DNA of 64,000 nucleotides from Domibacillus robiginosus (GCF_000966195.1 NZ_LAHL01000041.1:39551-103550), one strand, 5' to 3'. Numbered from the stretch's first letter, positions 38,388 to 48,882 are shown. Translations and numbers: made by a program. Notes: generated from the letters alone by a model not told the origin.

Positions 38388-39173
38388 TCACATAAGCTGT
38401 TTAGCTTCTTTCTTTAGCAGGGATTGAAACAACAAACGAGCATATGGATGTACAGGCGGCTGATGATTGTCTGCTTTCACGGTATCAACTATTTTTCCTT
38501 GATACATGACCATGATACGGCTGCAAAGCTGATGTGCCGACCGAAGGTCATGAGTAATAAATAAATACGAAAGCCCTTTCTGCTTTTGAATATTTTTTAG
38601 CATATGGATGATCTCTCTTTGAGCGGGTGGATCAAGGCTGGCAACTGCTTCATCAAAGATAATTAAATCCGGCTGGACTGCTAGCGCTTTTGCAATACAT
38701 ATCCGCTGTTTTTGGCCGCCGCTCAGCTCATGTGGAAAGCGTCGCAAAAAAGAATCATCAAGACCGACCAGCTCGAGCAGTCGTTTAACAGAAGCCAGGC
38801 TGTTTTTTCCTTTCAGCCCAAAAAAGTTCCTGACTGGTTCTTCTATTATTTCTCTTACACACATTCCTGGATATAAAGAAGAGGAAGAATCCTGCAAAAC
38901 TAGTTGAATCTGTTTATAAAACGCCCTGTCATGAGTCTTTTTTTCAATCAGCTTTTTATTTACACGTATACAACCAGATGTCGGAAAGTCTATATTCATA
39001 ATGAGCTTCGCCAGTGTGCTTTTTCCGCAGCCGCTCTCACCAACCAGCCCGACGCTTTCTCCTTTTGCAATCGAGAAGCTGACCGAATGAACCGCTGTAA
39101 ACGAGATATTTTTTTGAAACAGTCCTGTCCGTTTTGGATATTTCTTCGTCACCTCTTCAAGTTCAAGAATCAT
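38388..39173 (-). CDS. nikE: Nik/Opp-type importer ATPase, second subunit
   Basis: A 261-residue ATPase of the peptide/nickel importer type: Walker A GESGCGKST, signature LSGGQKQRICIAKAL, Walker B LIIFDEAVASLD (Glu then Ala in place of Pro). Start overlaps the end of the other ATPase gene by four bases. It works with NikD-like, NikB-like, NikC-like and NikA-like products encoded upstream. The substrate is discussed under the riboswitch. Confidence 0.75.
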   Translation of the reverse strand: MILELEEVTKKYPKRTGLFQKNISFTAVHSVSFSIAKGESVGLVGESGCGKSTLAKLIMNIDFPTSGCIRVNKKLIEKKTHDRAFYKQIQLVLQDSSSSLYPGMCVREIIEEPVRNFFGLKGKNSLASVKRLLELVGLDDSFLRRFPHELSGGQKQRICIAKALAVQPDLIIFDEAVASLDPPAQREIIHMLKNIQKQKGLSYLFITHDLRSAHQLCSRIMVMYQGKIVDTVKADNHQPPVHPYARLLFQSLLKKEAKQLM

Positions 39174-39883
39174 TTTTGGGGTACCCCTCCTTCTTTCATT
39201 TGAATCACATGATCGGCAAACAGGTCAATGCTGTCATGGTCATGAGAAATGAGTAAAACCGTCAACCCTAATTCATATTGGAGGTTTTTAAGCAGCGTCA
39301 ATACTTTTTCTTTGTTGATCACATCCAGGGCCGTAGTCGGTTCATCGGCGATTAAAATTTTAGGCTCCAGACTCAGCATCATGGCGAGCAAAACCCGCTG
39401 GCGCATTCCTCCACTTAGTTCAAATGGATAAGCCGACAGGATAAATTCCGGCTCATCAAAACCAACCTGTTCTAAAAGAGAATACAGATAAGCAGCTGCC
39501 TCCTTTTTCGGCCGCTTTTTCGTTTGGTTCAGCGTCTCTAGCATTTGCTTTTTCACCGTACGAATCGGATCCAGCCCATTTATCGAATGCTGAATCAGAA
39601 GAGCAATTTCCCTGCCACGAAGCTTCCGCCAGCTCGCCTCGTCTCCACTGGTAATCGTTTGACCTTCGTAGCAAATATAACCATTGCTGATCACACAGTT
39701 GTTTGACAGCATGCCGGCGATGGCATGAGCTGTTACGCTTTTCCCACACCCGCTTGGTCCCGCTAATGCCGTCATTTCTCCTTTGTACAAATTAAATGAA
39801 ATGTTTTGAACAAGCGGCTTTGTCCGGCCAGCTTCCCGACATGAGATTTCCAGACGCTCCACCTGTAATAGCGGCTGCTTCAT
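39170..39883 (-). CDS. nikD: Nik/Opp-type importer ATPase, first subunit
   Basis: A 237-residue ATPase with Walker [14 protein letters not shown], signature LSGGMRQRVLLAMML, Walker B ILIADEPTTALD and switch His LLISHDHD. It lacks the long C-terminal oligopeptide extension of OppD, as is common for NikD. It is co-translated with the following ATPase (ATGA overlap). Confidence 0.75.
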   Translation of the reverse strand: MKQPLLQVERLEISCREAGRTKPLVQNISFNLYKGEMTALAGPSGCGKSVTAHAIAGMLSNNCVISNGYICYEGQTITSGDEASWRKLRGREIALLIQHSINGLDPIRTVKKQMLETLNQTKKRPKKEAAAYLYSLLEQVGFDEPEFILSAYPFELSGGMRQRVLLAMMLSLEPKILIADEPTTALDVINKEKVLTLLKNLQYELGLTVLLISHDHDSIDLFADHVIQMKEGGVPQK

Positions 39884-40012
39884 TCTATTATCAAGTCCTC
39901 TATAACATATTGAATGCCCCTCTTACTTGTCTGCTGAAGAGGAGACCTTCTTGTTAATATTGAATAACATCAACATGTGAAAAAGATCGTGTCTTTTTCC
40001 TTTTGCTTACTT

Positions 40013-40855
40013 TTACTCATTTATAATCGGGCTCCAATACATTAAAGCAGCGTGAAATGGATATGTATATTCGTATACACCCTCTTGTTCTGTCACATAT
40101 TGATTAATAATCCTTTTTACTTCTTGCTCATTGTAATGTGGATCTAAAATCTTTGTGGTGTTATCTTTTATTAGCTGTTCATGGGAAGAATAGGTTTTTT
40201 TGCTTTGTAATTTCACTATTTGGCAGTTGGCCATAATACCAAGCTGATGCAGGATTTGTAAGATATGAATGTAATCCCGGCGTCTGAGATTAATGTTATA
40301 GCCCATCTGGTGCAGCTTCATATAATGCGGCTTTTCTGGACCCGTTGTCATCCCTGTAATGGCTAGGCGGTTTGCGGACTTATTCATTTTTAACAAGGCA
40401 TTTCCTATATCATGCATACGATAAAAACAATTAAATCCAAATACGACATCATACCTTTCACTTTCTTTTTCACTTTCCCACTTGCCACAAACCAGCTCCA
40501 TATTATTTACACCTTTAGCAGCAGCCTGCGACGCTAAAAATTGCACAATACTTTTGGAACTATCGATACAGGTAAGCTTTTGAACCTTATCGGCGATCGC
40601 AAAGGTATAATTGCCCCATCCAGGTCCGATTTCCAACACATGATCGTTGCTGTTTAAAAGAGGAATAAGCTCCTGCTGCACGACCATCGAATACGGATCG
40701 GGTTTATGCGATGCTTTTTTCTTCACCATAGAAGACCAAAAGTCTTCTTCAGCCTGATCATCCCTTAACCGCCTCGGTATCGTCCCATTCTGCTCCTTCA
40801 TCAACTCCTGCCATAGCTCAATATAATCGTAATCCTTTTTTATTTGCGTTTTCAT
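40013..40855 (-). CDS. class I SAM-dependent methyltransferase inside the nik-type operon
   Basis: A 280-residue protein with the SAM-binding motif I VLEIGPGWGNYTFAIA (about residues 95-110), motif II acidic CIDSSKSI, and VVFGFNCFYRMHD as the motif IV region. The target is unknown. It sits between the second permease gene and the first ATPase gene in the same direction, with gaps of 110 and 129 bases, all behind a cobalamin riboswitch. It may act on a corrinoid or on a metal chelator, but no metallophore synthase is encoded nearby. It is not obviously one of the CobI/CobA-type tetrapyrrole methylases. Confidence 0.7.
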   Translation of the reverse strand: MKTQIKKDYDYIELWQELMKEQNGTIPRRLRDDQAEEDFWSSMVKKKASHKPDPYSMVVQQELIPLLNSNDHVLEIGPGWGNYTFAIADKVQKLTCIDSSKSIVQFLASQAAAKGVNNMELVCGKWESEKESERYDVVFGFNCFYRMHDIGNALLKMNKSANRLAITGMTTGPEKPHYMKLHQMGYNINLRRRDYIHILQILHQLGIMANCQIVKLQSKKTYSSHEQLIKDNTTKILDPHYNEQEVKRIINQYVTEQEGVYEYTYPFHAALMYWSPIINE

Positions 40856-40965
40856 CTATTCTCTCCCCATCTACATGAATCGTATTTTTTATATTGTAGT
40901 AGTCATTATGCGAGCGGCCCCTGCACAAACGCTAACTGGACAGAGAGGTATATTTCTTGTTTATA

Positions 40966-41796
40966 TCATGCTATTCGTTTGCCTGCTATTAATTGGCTTT
41001 TGTTTTGTGCTTCACCAATCAGCTGGCAGGCTGATACAAAAAGCATGATGGCCAGACCCGGAAAAATGATTGTGTGCGGGGCAACTTGAAAATAAGCTAC
41101 CGCATCATGAAGCATCACACCCCATTCTGGTGCTGGCGGCTGTGTACCTAATCCTAAAAAGGACAAGCCCGCCATTAAAAGGACCACTTTTCCAGTATCC
41201 AGTGCACCATAAACAAGAAGCGGTGGAAAAACCTTGGGAAGAATGTAGCGCCTCATAATACGTACATGATTATTCCCTGACATTCTGGCGGATAAAATAT
41301 AGTCCGTCTGGGAGGCGTTTCGTACGAGACTGCGGATAAAACGCACATATCCAGCCCACCGCACCAGTACAATCGCAAGCGTCATATGTATCAGCCCGGG
41401 TCCAAGGACACCGACAATGGCAATGGTTAATACAATATCAGGAATTGCAAGCGTCCCATCGATCAAGCGCATAAAGAAATGATCTCCCCTGCCGCGTACG
41501 TATCCAGTGAACAGGCCGATAGGAAGGCTGATGACGAATGTGCAAACAACAATGAATAAAGCAAACAAAGCACTAATACGTGAGCCAAATAAAACGCGTG
41601 ACAAAATGCAGCGTCCCAGATGATCCGTACCAAACGGATAAGACCAGCTCGGAGGAGCCAGCCGGTTTGATAGATTGATCAGGAGCGGATCATGTGGAGC
41701 GAGCCAGGGAGCCAAAAAACCGGCTAAACCAATCAGCAAAAGAAATCCGACTCCCGCTAAAAGACTTTTGTTGCTTAAATAAACGCTATGTTTCAT
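40966..41796 (-). CDS. nikC: Nik/Opp-type importer permease
   Basis: A 276-residue permease with the OppC/NikC N-terminal signature (LAPHDPLLINLSNRLAPPSW, YPFGTDHLGRCILSRVLFGSR), six membrane spans, and the EAA-loop-like RMSGNNHVRIMRRYILP. It pairs with the NikB-like product just upstream. Confidence 0.8.
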   Translation of the reverse strand: MKHSVYLSNKSLLAGVGFLLLIGLAGFLAPWLAPHDPLLINLSNRLAPPSWSYPFGTDHLGRCILSRVLFGSRISALFALFIVVCTFVISLPIGLFTGYVRGRGDHFFMRLIDGTLAIPDIVLTIAIVGVLGPGLIHMTLAIVLVRWAGYVRFIRSLVRNASQTDYILSARMSGNNHVRIMRRYILPKVFPPLLVYGALDTGKVVLLMAGLSFLGLGTQPPAPEWGVMLHDAVAYFQVAPHTIIFPGLAIMLFVSACQLIGEAQNKSQLIAGKRIA

Positions 41797-41807
41797 CTTT
41801 GCTCCTC

Positions 41808-42746
41808 CTACTGAACACGCATTCTTGGATCCACTAACCTGTAAAGAATATCAACGACGATATGAATCAAAACAAATAAAAATGAGGTCAGAACTACATA
41901 ACCCTGAATCACAGGATAATCCCGTTTGTTAATCGCTTCTATTATGTATTTTCCTAAACCAGGCCAGGAAAAAATCGATTCTATAATCATGCTTCCGCCT
42001 ATCATAAAAGCAAAGCTTGTTCCTATCATGGTGACGACAGGAAGGAAAGCGTGTTTTAATATATGAAAAAGTAAAATGCGTCTTTTGGATAATCCTCTTG
42101 CTTTTGCTGCTTGAACAAACGGTTGATCCATGGCCTCAAGCAGATTGCTACGCAGAACTCGGGCATAAACGCTGCCAAGCCCTAACCCAAGCGTAAGAGC
42201 CGGCAGAACCAGATGTGCCAGTGTACCGCGGCCCATCGAAGGAAGCCAACCGAGTTGGACAGAGCACAAATAAATAAGCAGGAACCCCAGCCAGAAAGAA
42301 GGAATCGATGAACCTAAAAGAGCGGCTCCTCTTCCTATTTTGTTGAGCCATCCACTGGAGTAAAATGCTGTAGCCATTCCCATCAAAAACGTAACGAGCA
42401 CCATGACAAGCAGACCCGCTCCAGCCAGCTCCAGGGTAGCTGGCAGCCGGTGAAGAAGTTCATTTATGACAGGTTCTCTCGATACATAGGAAGTGCCCCA
42501 TTGCCAGGTAAATGCATCCTGCAGCCAATTGACATACTGGCTCGCTAAGCTGTCTGTCAGTCCAAGCTCTTCCCGCAGATTCGTCAGCGCTTCGTTGGAA
42601 ACCGGTATATTATGCGCGCTCAGCAGCAAATATGCTGGATCTCCCGGCGCCAGCCGCAGCAGCCAAAAAGTAAGAGAGGAAACAAAGAAAACAACAAGCA
42701 TCAACTGCACTACACGTTCAAATCCAAAACGAACAATGTTTTTCAT
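41808..42746 (-). CDS. nikB: Nik/Opp-type importer permease
   Basis: A 312-residue permease with the OppB/NikB signature LRLAPGDPAYLLLS near residue 30, LREELGLTDSLASQYVNWL, and the C-terminal SIFSWPGLGKYIIEAINKRDYPV block (shown in part). Its start overlaps the binding-protein stop by four bases. Confidence 0.8.
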   Translation of the reverse strand: MKNIVRFGFERVVQLMLVVFFVSSLTFWLLRLAPGDPAYLLLSAHNIPVSNEALTNLREELGLTDSLASQYVNWLQDAFTWQWGTSYVSREPVINELLHRLPATLELAGAGLLVMVLVTFLMGMATAFYSSGWLNKIGRGAALLGSSIPSFWLGFLLIYLCSVQLGWLPSMGRGTLAHLVLPALTLGLGLGSVYARVLRSNLLEAMDQPFVQAAKARGLSKRRILLFHILKHAFLPVVTMIGTSFAFMIGGSMIIESIFSWPGLGKYIIEAINKRDYPVIQGYVVLTSFLFVLIHIVVDILYRLVDPRMRVQ

Positions 42747-44278
42747 TCTCTTGTCATATTCATTTGAGCAGTAATGTAGTAGTACTCGATTGGATGCGGC
42801 GAAAACCCTGTCATGCCTTTTTTCAGTGCAAAGACCGTTTCCGGGTGAACAATAAACGACTGCGGCAGGTCATTATTAATGATTTTTTGTATATCGCGTG
42901 CCAGTTCGTTGCGCTTATCTTTATTATCTGTCCCGTTCAACTGGCCAATCAGTCCATCAAGAGCAGGCGATGCATAATGACTAGGATTTGACCCGCTGTC
43001 TGAGCGATAAAACAGGTTTAAAAAATATTGTGGATCACCAGTGTGAGCTGTCAGCATACTGTACATTGCTACATCCCATTTTTCCTTCACCAGTGCTTCA
43101 TCAATATTTTCTACCTGGCGAAGATTCAATTTGACTCCATTTTCCAATAGCCTGCTTTGAATGATTTCAGCCATCACCGTCAGTTCCGGGCGCTGTGGAA
43201 ACGTCAGCATATTCACTTCCAGCATACTGCCGTTTTTTTCCCAAAAAGCTTCTTCATTTTTCTGCCATCCTTCATTTTTCATCAGAGCTGCAAAGGAGCT
43301 TGCTGCTTTCCCTTCTTCTCCCTGGCTGAACGGCAGCAATTCAGGAAATGGCCCAATGGCTGCTGCTGCTTTTCCTTTCATAACAGATTCGACTATTTCG
43401 TCTCGCGGAATCAAAGCATCCACTGCTGCTCGCAGTGCTTTATTTTTAAACAAGGGAGAATCAAAATTAAACAGCATCATATGCGTACGAAGTGATGGGG
43501 CTGTCATCACCTGAAATTGATTGTTTTTTTCAAGAACAGCGATGTTGTCAATCGGAATGTCAACTGCGGCGTCTACATCTCCCGATTGCAGTGCCATCAG
43601 CCTTGTATTGCCTTCCGGAATAAACTGAATAGTGATTTCCGAAAGAAGCGCTTTTTCTCCCCAATACGGTTCGTACCTTTTTACAACAAGTGACTCATCT
43701 TTTTGATATTGCTTGATTTGAAAGGGTCCTGTTAAAGCAGGATACGTATCCTCCTTCCCCAGGGTTTCTACATCTCCGATGATAACCGATGGATCCGCTA
43801 AATGAGCAGGCAAAGCCGCATTTGGCTCAGTTGTTTCGATTTTCAATTGGTTTTTGGCCGGTGTTTCTATCGCTTTAATTTTCAGCAAATCTTTGGCTTT
43901 TGCATCTTTTTCAATCGATCGGAGCAGTGAAGCTTTCACACTGGCTGCATCCATTGATTTTCCATTGTGAAAGGTTACATTCTCTTCAAGCTGAAAAATC
44001 CATGTGGCTGCTCCTTCCCGCTTCCACTCTTCAGCCAGCCAGGGTACTGTATTTAATTCGTTATCCAGCTTCATCAATGTTTCTCCTGTACCTGAGCGCA
44101 TGACTTCCCAGCTGTCACTTCCATGTGGATCAAGACTAGACGGACTCCACGGAAAAGCAACTGTCGCTGTTGCTGTTTCTGCATCTGCTCCTTTTTCCTG
44201 GCTGCATCCGGACAAGATTAAGGTTCCAATCATGGCTGCACACAAAAAAAGCATCCATTTTTGTTTTTTGTTTCTCAC
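42743..44278 (-). CDS. nikA: Nik/Opp-type substrate-binding lipoprotein
   Basis: About 511 residues from GTG 44278, eight bases after GGAGGTG. The signal peptide ends in lipobox LILSGC. The SBP_bac_5 fold is clear: FPWSPSSLDPHGSDSW, ENVTFHNGKSMDAASVKASL, LMALQSGDVDAAVDIPI, and a C-terminal PQYFLNLFYRSDSGSNP. Family members bind peptides, Ni2+ or other metal chelates. The cobalamin riboswitch directly upstream indicates a B12-related substrate, such as cobalt or a cobalt chelate. Confidence 0.8.
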   Translation of the reverse strand: MRNKKQKWMLFLCAAMIGTLILSGCSQEKGADAETATATVAFPWSPSSLDPHGSDSWEVMRSGTGETLMKLDNELNTVPWLAEEWKREGAATWIFQLEENVTFHNGKSMDAASVKASLLRSIEKDAKAKDLLKIKAIETPAKNQLKIETTEPNAALPAHLADPSVIIGDVETLGKEDTYPALTGPFQIKQYQKDESLVVKRYEPYWGEKALLSEITIQFIPEGNTRLMALQSGDVDAAVDIPIDNIAVLEKNNQFQVMTAPSLRTHMMLFNFDSPLFKNKALRAAVDALIPRDEIVESVMKGKAAAAIGPFPELLPFSQGEEGKAASSFAALMKNEGWQKNEEAFWEKNGSMLEVNMLTFPQRPELTVMAEIIQSRLLENGVKLNLRQVENIDEALVKEKWDVAMYSMLTAHTGDPQYFLNLFYRSDSGSNPSHYASPALDGLIGQLNGTDNKDKRNELARDIQKIINNDLPQSFIVHPETVFALKKGMTGFSPHPIEYYYITAQMNMTRE

Positions 44279-44320
44279 TTTTTCAGCACCTCCTGTGTTT
44301 GTAGTAAGCGGCGAAAACAA

Positions 44321-44366
44321 AAAAGCATTTCTGACCGTATAGGAGGTCAGAAATGCTTTTTATAGA
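44321..44366 (-). terminator. riboswitch expression-platform terminator
   Basis: The 16-bp stem AAAAGCATTTCTGACC / GGTCAGAAATGCTTTT followed by TTTTG on the minus strand lies between the cobalamin aptamer and nikA. It fits transcription termination when the ligand is bound. Confidence 0.75.
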
Positions 44367-44464
44367 GAAAGGAAGGACCTGACTTCAACCTTAAAGAAAA
44401 GATTGACACAGCAGGCCGTAAGCACCCTAACCACCTTCCTAAATCCCGTAGGTCGAGCAGTGAT

Positions 44465-44648
44465 GTTAAAACAGGCAGGTCTCCTGACTTGGGATATCTC
44501 TTTCAGGCCTTCCCGGTTTTAACCAGTGGCTTTTCTGAAAGGACTCAGCTTGGCTGATACACCCATACAGTGGCGGGTCCGTGCCGGATTCAAACCGGCT
44601 TCCCTTTTAAGCACATAGAGCTGAACGCTCTTCGTGCACCTATTTCCA
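44465..44648 (-). promoter_or_regulatory. cobalamin (B12) riboswitch
   Basis: The minus strand shows the classic cobalamin aptamer order: AGGTGC near the 5' end, AAGCCGGTTTGAATCCGGC, ACGGACCCGCCACTGTATG (B12-box core CCGCCACTGT), and closing AGTCAGGAGACCTGCCTGTT. About 85 nt of linker with further pairing potential and a terminator separate it from nikA. It should repress the operon when adenosylcobalamin is plentiful. Confidence 0.9.
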
Positions 44649-44814
44649 TATCATATTATGTTTTACGCATTACTATTTTCAAAATGAACCACTGTTCTCA
44701 CATTCTTCTTTTGAAGTTCCCTTTCATGTTAATTTCCACAAACTAAAATGTCAATAAACGACCTGTTCTAATCATGTTTTTATTAGAGGCTTCTTCCTGA
44801 GAAGTTCATACTTT

Positions 44815-45261
44815 TTATGACTCCTGTGGTTTAGGCAGAATCGGCCGAAACGTGACGGGAGAAGTAAGAATAATAGACGTATGAACATTTCCATAAGGCA
44901 TCAGTCTGTCCACAAGCATTCTCAAATCATCCATACTGGACACTGCCGCTTTAATAAAATAACCAAAATGGCCTGTTACCCGGTGACATTCAATCACATC
45001 GAAATCCCTGGAAATCATTTGTTCAAATTCATTGGCTGACACTTTCAAGTCACTAATTTGAACAATCAGCAGCGTATCTCTCCCTACTTTTTCCGGTGAT
45101 ACCCGGGCTGCAAAACCCTTGATTACACCCTGTTCCTGCAGCCGGTGCAGCCGTTCAGTAATGCTCGGCCGGCTTAAAGCCAGCTTTTTTGAAAGCTCAC
45201 TAATCGTCATGCGGGCATCTTCCTGCAAAAGCGCCAGCAAATCAATATCAATTTTGTCCAT
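44815..45261 (-). CDS. Lrp/AsnC-family transcriptional regulator
   Basis: A 148-residue protein with an N-terminal helix-turn-helix (DKIDIDLLALLQEDARMTIS, KKLALSRPSITERLHRL) and a C-terminal RAM effector domain (DVIECHRVTGHFGYFIKAAV). ATG 45261 follows GGAAAGGAG; the frame extends to 45339 without support. It is divergent from a YitT-family membrane gene with a 158-base shared region, and probably controls it and itself in response to an amino acid. Confidence 0.8.
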   Translation of the reverse strand: MDKIDIDLLALLQEDARMTISELSKKLALSRPSITERLHRLQEQGVIKGFAARVSPEKVGRDTLLIVQISDLKVSANEFEQMISRDFDVIECHRVTGHFGYFIKAAVSSMDDLRMLVDRLMPYGNVHTSIILTSPVTFRPILPKPQES

Positions 45262-45419
45262 CTCTTCTCCTTTCCAAAATGAATATTTCATCTCTAAAAT
45301 CGATTCAATTTGTAAATATCTTTGATCAAATATATTCATTATTGCATATATAAATCCTTATTCAGATTGTATCATGAAGGTAACTACTTTGCATGAGACT
45401 GTATGAGAAGGAGAAAGAA

Positions 45420-46046
45420 ATGAAAAGAGTTCTATACATTATATTAGGCTGCCTGCTCACAAGCATCGGTGCCGTAATTTTACAGCATGGTGGAGTGATG
45501 ACAGGCGGCACTGCAGGACTGGCCCTGCTTTTAAGCTATGCCTCTGATCTTCCGTTTGGGTTGATCTTTTTTCTTGTGAATGTACCCTTTTACGTGTTAT
45601 CGATTATCTTTATGGGCTGGAATTTTACTATTTCCACGATTTTGTCAGTCACTCTGCTGTCTGCGATTACAGGGCTGGATAAATGGCTGCCTGCTTTTGA
45701 AATTCCTATGTCTGTCGGAGCGGTTGTTGGGGGAGTTTTTATTGGATTTGGGGTATCTATCATGTTTATGAACCGCGCTTCTCTTGGCGGCTCTAACATT
45801 GTCGCGCTCATTCTTCAGAAAAAGCTGGGCTGGAATCCTGGAAAATTAAATTTCCTTTTTGATTTTGTTGTCGTTTTATATGGCTTTTATTCGATTGGTA
45901 TTTTAAATGGTGCTCTTTCTGTTTTATCTATAATGGTGACTTCAAGTATTATCAGCCATTTCAAACAGAAGATTGGTGCAAGCAACCATTCGGTGAAAGA
46001 AAAAGAAGCGGCTCCTTCTGTAGAAGGAACCATCGCTACAAGCTGA
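45420..46046 (+). CDS. YitT/DUF161-family membrane protein
   Basis: A 208-residue protein with five to six hydrophobic segments. The start (GGVMTGGTAGLALLLSYASDLPFGLIFFLVNVPFY region) and RASLGGSNIVALIL, NPGKLNFLFDFVVVL repeats are typical of the YitT group. It lacks the long C-terminal soluble domain of most YitT proteins. ATG 45420 follows GAGAAGGAG. Transport substrate unknown; the divergent Lrp gene suggests a link to amino acids. Confidence 0.7.
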   Translation: MKRVLYIILGCLLTSIGAVILQHGGVMTGGTAGLALLLSYASDLPFGLIFFLVNVPFYVLSIIFMGWNFTISTILSVTLLSAITGLDKWLPAFEIPMSVGAVVGGVFIGFGVSIMFMNRASLGGSNIVALILQKKLGWNPGKLNFLFDFVVVLYGFYSIGILNGALSVLSIMVTSSIISHFKQKIGASNHSVKEKEAAPSVEGTIATS

Positions 46047-46055
46047 TTATAAAGT

Positions 46056-46100
46056 TAGCAAAAAGAAACGGGCCGGCTGGTTTGTTTCTTTTTTTTTTTT
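46056..46100 (+). terminator. terminator of the YitT-like gene
   Basis: AAAGAAAC pairs with GTTTCTTT around GGGCCGGCTGGTTT and is followed by more than ten Ts. Confidence 0.65.
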
Positions 46101-46112
46101 CAGATCAAAAAT

Positions 46113-47162
46113 TCAAATGGAATAGTCTGCCGGAATGAAAACTTTTAATTGATTTGGCCGTATAAAAACCGTTTCTCCCGTTTGAAGGTCGAGCTCCCGG
46201 TATTGTTCTTTCGGCAGCTCTGCTTCTAAAAACCGTTCTGCTCCCTCTTCTTTTAATTCAATATGCACCGTGCGGCCGACCGCATGAACGTGCATGACCC
46301 TTGCCTGTACAGCATCCTCTGTTGGCTTTTCCCGCTCAATCACGAGATCATGCGGCCGGACATACGCGAGTGCTTGTTGTTCAGCGTCTGATTGGTCCCC
46401 ATTTCTCCACTTTCCATTTTCAAGCCTGCCGTGAAATACGTTGACATTGCCTAGAAAATCATAAACAAACGGACTGTTCGGCTGTTCATACACTTCTTCC
46501 GGGCTGCCAATCTGTTCGATTCGTCCTTCATTCATAACAACAATCCGATCCGCAACATCTAATGCTTCCTCCTGATCATGGGTAACGAAAATACTAGTAA
46601 TATGAAATTCGTCATGAAGGCGGCGCAGCCACCGGCGAAGTTCCTTGCGCACTTTTGCATCAAGCGCACCAAACGGCTCATCTAAAAGCAATACTTTTGG
46701 TTCTACAGCAAGGGCCCGCGCAAGCGCTACACGCTGGCGCTGACCTCCTGACAGCTGAGATGGATATCGATCTGCAAAAGATTCAAGCTTTACAAGTGAT
46801 AAAAGCTCCGTTACTTTTCTCTTTATATCTTTTTTAGATGGGCGCTCCCTTTTAGACCGTACTTTTAGTCCATATGCTACATTATCAAAAACGGTCATAT
46901 GTTTAAAAAGAGCGTAATGCTGAAATACAAAGCCGACTTTCCGCTCGGTCGTACGAATATGGGTCATTTCTTCATTTCCAAACAAAATTACACCATTATC
47001 TGCTTCTTCAAGACCTGCAATAATACGAAGAAGTGATGTTTTTCCGGATCCAGATGGTCCAAGCAGTGCCACCAGTTCCCCTGTTTGAATATCAAGATTA
47101 ATATTTTTCAGCGCCTGAAATGAGCCGAATGTTTTGGATACTTCCTTAATTTGAATACTCAC
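46113..47162 (-). CDS. cysA: sulfate/thiosulfate importer ATPase
   Basis: About 349 residues from GTG 47162 (GGAGGAG upstream). Walker [10 protein letters not shown], signature [15 protein letters not shown], Walker [13 protein letters not shown], switch VTHDQEEAL, and a C-terminal TOBE-like regulatory domain ([21 protein letters not shown]) as in CysA. It drives the CysTW permease; last gene of the sulfate operon. Confidence 0.85.
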   Translation of the reverse strand: MSIQIKEVSKTFGSFQALKNINLDIQTGELVALLGPSGSGKTSLLRIIAGLEEADNGVILFGNEEMTHIRTTERKVGFVFQHYALFKHMTVFDNVAYGLKVRSKRERPSKKDIKRKVTELLSLVKLESFADRYPSQLSGGQRQRVALARALAVEPKVLLLDEPFGALDAKVRKELRRWLRRLHDEFHITSIFVTHDQEEALDVADRIVVMNEGRIEQIGSPEEVYEQPNSPFVYDFLGNVNVFHGRLENGKWRNGDQSDAEQQALAYVRPHDLVIEREKPTEDAVQARVMHVHAVGRTVHIELKEEGAERFLEAELPKEQYRELDLQTGETVFIRPNQLKVFIPADYSI

Positions 47163-47176
47163 CCTTTGCTCCTCCT

Positions 47177-48037
47177 TCAGCCATGCTGGCCGGATTTCCA
47201 CTCCACAATATTTTTCAAGATAAGCGTCACAATAGCTAAAATAGACATTAACGACGCTACAGCAAATGCAGCAGAAAACTGGTATTCATTGTATAGAATT
47301 TCAATATGCAGCGGCATTGTATTCGTTAACCCGCGAATATGACCGGACACCACAGAGACAGCTCCAAATTCTCCAACTGCCCGAGCATTGCACAAAATAA
47401 CCCCGTATAGTAAGCCCCATTTAATATTTGGGAGTGTAACAAGCCAGAATGTTTTCCAGCCGTTTGCCCCAAGTGTAAGCGACGCTTCTTCTTCAGCGGA
47501 ACCCTGTGCCTGCATAAGGGGAATGAGTTCGCGTGCAACAAAAGGAAACGTAACGAATAAAGTGGCCAGTACAATACCCGGCACAGCAAATAAAATTTTA
47601 ATGTCATGCTGGAATAGAAAATCTCCAAATAGCCCATGTGTACTGAATAAAAGAACAAAAACAAGACCTGCAATCACAGGAGATATCGCAAATGGCAAGT
47701 CAATCAATGTAACTAACAGGCTTTTTCCTTTGAATTCAAACTTGGTAATAGCCCAGGCAGCTGTAATACCAAAAAGGGCATTCAGCGGAACCGTCAATAC
47801 AACAACGAGCAGCGTCAGTTTAATAGCGGAGACAGCGTCAGGATCAGTGATAGAGGCTATATACAGCCCGATTCCCTGTTCAAATGCTTTTATAAAAATA
47901 GCAGCAAGCGGCAGCAACAGAAACAAAAACAAAAAAGCAAGTGCCACGGTAATTAATAGGATCCGTACAAGGAGCGGCTCACGAGCGGTTTTTTTATCTA
48001 CTTGTTTACTGCCGTACTGCAGTGAAATGTGTCCAGC
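47177..48037 (-). CDS. cysW: sulfate importer permease CysW
   Basis: About 286 residues from ATG 48037 after AAGGAGGA. It has six membrane spans and the permease signature [22 protein letters not shown] (shown in part), with [20 protein letters not shown] near the end, as in CysW. It lies 15 bases before cysA. Confidence 0.85.
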   Translation of the reverse strand, partial: AGHISLQYGSKQVDKKTAREPLLVRILLITVALAFLFLFLLLPLAAIFIKAFEQGIGLYIASITDPDAVSAIKLTLLVVVLTVPLNALFGITAAWAITKFEFKGKSLLVTLIDLPFAISPVIAGLVFVLLFSTHGLFGDFLFQHDIKILFAVPGIVLATLFVTFPFVARELIPLMQAQGSAEEEASLTLGANGWKTFWLVTLPNIKWGLLYGVILCNARAVGEFGAVSVVSGHIRGLTNTMPLHIEILYNEYQFSAAFAVASLMSILAIVTLILKNIVEWKSGQHG

Positions 48038-48051
48038 CATTGTGTTCCTCC

Positions 48052-48882
48052 TTAAGAATGTGTGTATTTGCGATTTGTCCACCACTGTACGCCATTAATA
48101 AACAGCAGAAGCACAAACGAGATGATCAGCATTACCGCTGCAATAGCCGTGGCACCTTCATAATCGTACTGCTCAAGCTTTGTCATAATCATTAGCGGGG
48201 TAATCTCTGTTTTCATCGGCATGTTTCCGGCAATGAATACAACGGACCCGTATTCTCCAAGCGCCCGGGCAAACGCCAGCGCAAATCCTGTGAGCGCCGC
48301 TGGTATAATTTCCGGTACAATCACTTTCCAAAATGTTTGCAGCCGGCCGGCACCTAAAATAGCGGAAGCTTCCTCTGTTTCCTGATCAAAATTCTGTAAA
48401 ACAGGCTGCACCATTCGGACGACAAAGGGAAGGCCGATAAAAGTCAGAGCAATGATGATTCCGATCGGGGTAAACGCTACTTTAAACGGAAGAAACTGTC
48501 CAACCCATCCTGTTTCTGTATAAAGAGTGGTAAGTGCGATACCGGCTACAGCGGTAGGAAGCGCAAACGGAAGGTCGACTAATCCATCAATGATACGTTT
48601 ACCAGGGAAGGAATATCGAACAAGCACCCAGGCAATCAATACGCCGAATACAACGTTGATACACGCTGCTGCGAACGACGCGCCAAAACTTAGCCGGTAA
48701 GAAGCAAGCACCCGAGGCTCAGTAACAGCTGCCCAAAAACCGGCCCAGCTCATGGAAGCCGTATTTACAAAAATCATGGCCAGCGGCAGCAAAACAAGCA
48801 AACTTACGTATAACGTTGTAAAGCCGAGGGATAATCCAAACCCAGGAAGTATACTATGTTTTTTCCATCTTTTCACTCTCAT
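48052..48882 (-). CDS. cysT: sulfate importer permease CysT
   Basis: About 276 residues with six spans, [21 protein letters not shown] as the EAA loop, and [15 protein letters not shown], both typical of CysT. ATG 48882 is preferred; the frame start at 48927 lies inside a hairpin and has no ribosome site. Confidence 0.85.
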   Translation of the reverse strand: MRVKRWKKHSILPGFGLSLGFTTLYVSLLVLLPLAMIFVNTASMSWAGFWAAVTEPRVLASYRLSFGASFAAACINVVFGVLIAWVLVRYSFPGKRIIDGLVDLPFALPTAVAGIALTTLYTETGWVGQFLPFKVAFTPIGIIIALTFIGLPFVVRMVQPVLQNFDQETEEASAILGAGRLQTFWKVIVPEIIPAALTGFALAFARALGEYGSVVFIAGNMPMKTEITPLMIMTKLEQYDYEGATAIAAVMLIISFVLLLFINGVQWWTNRKYTHS

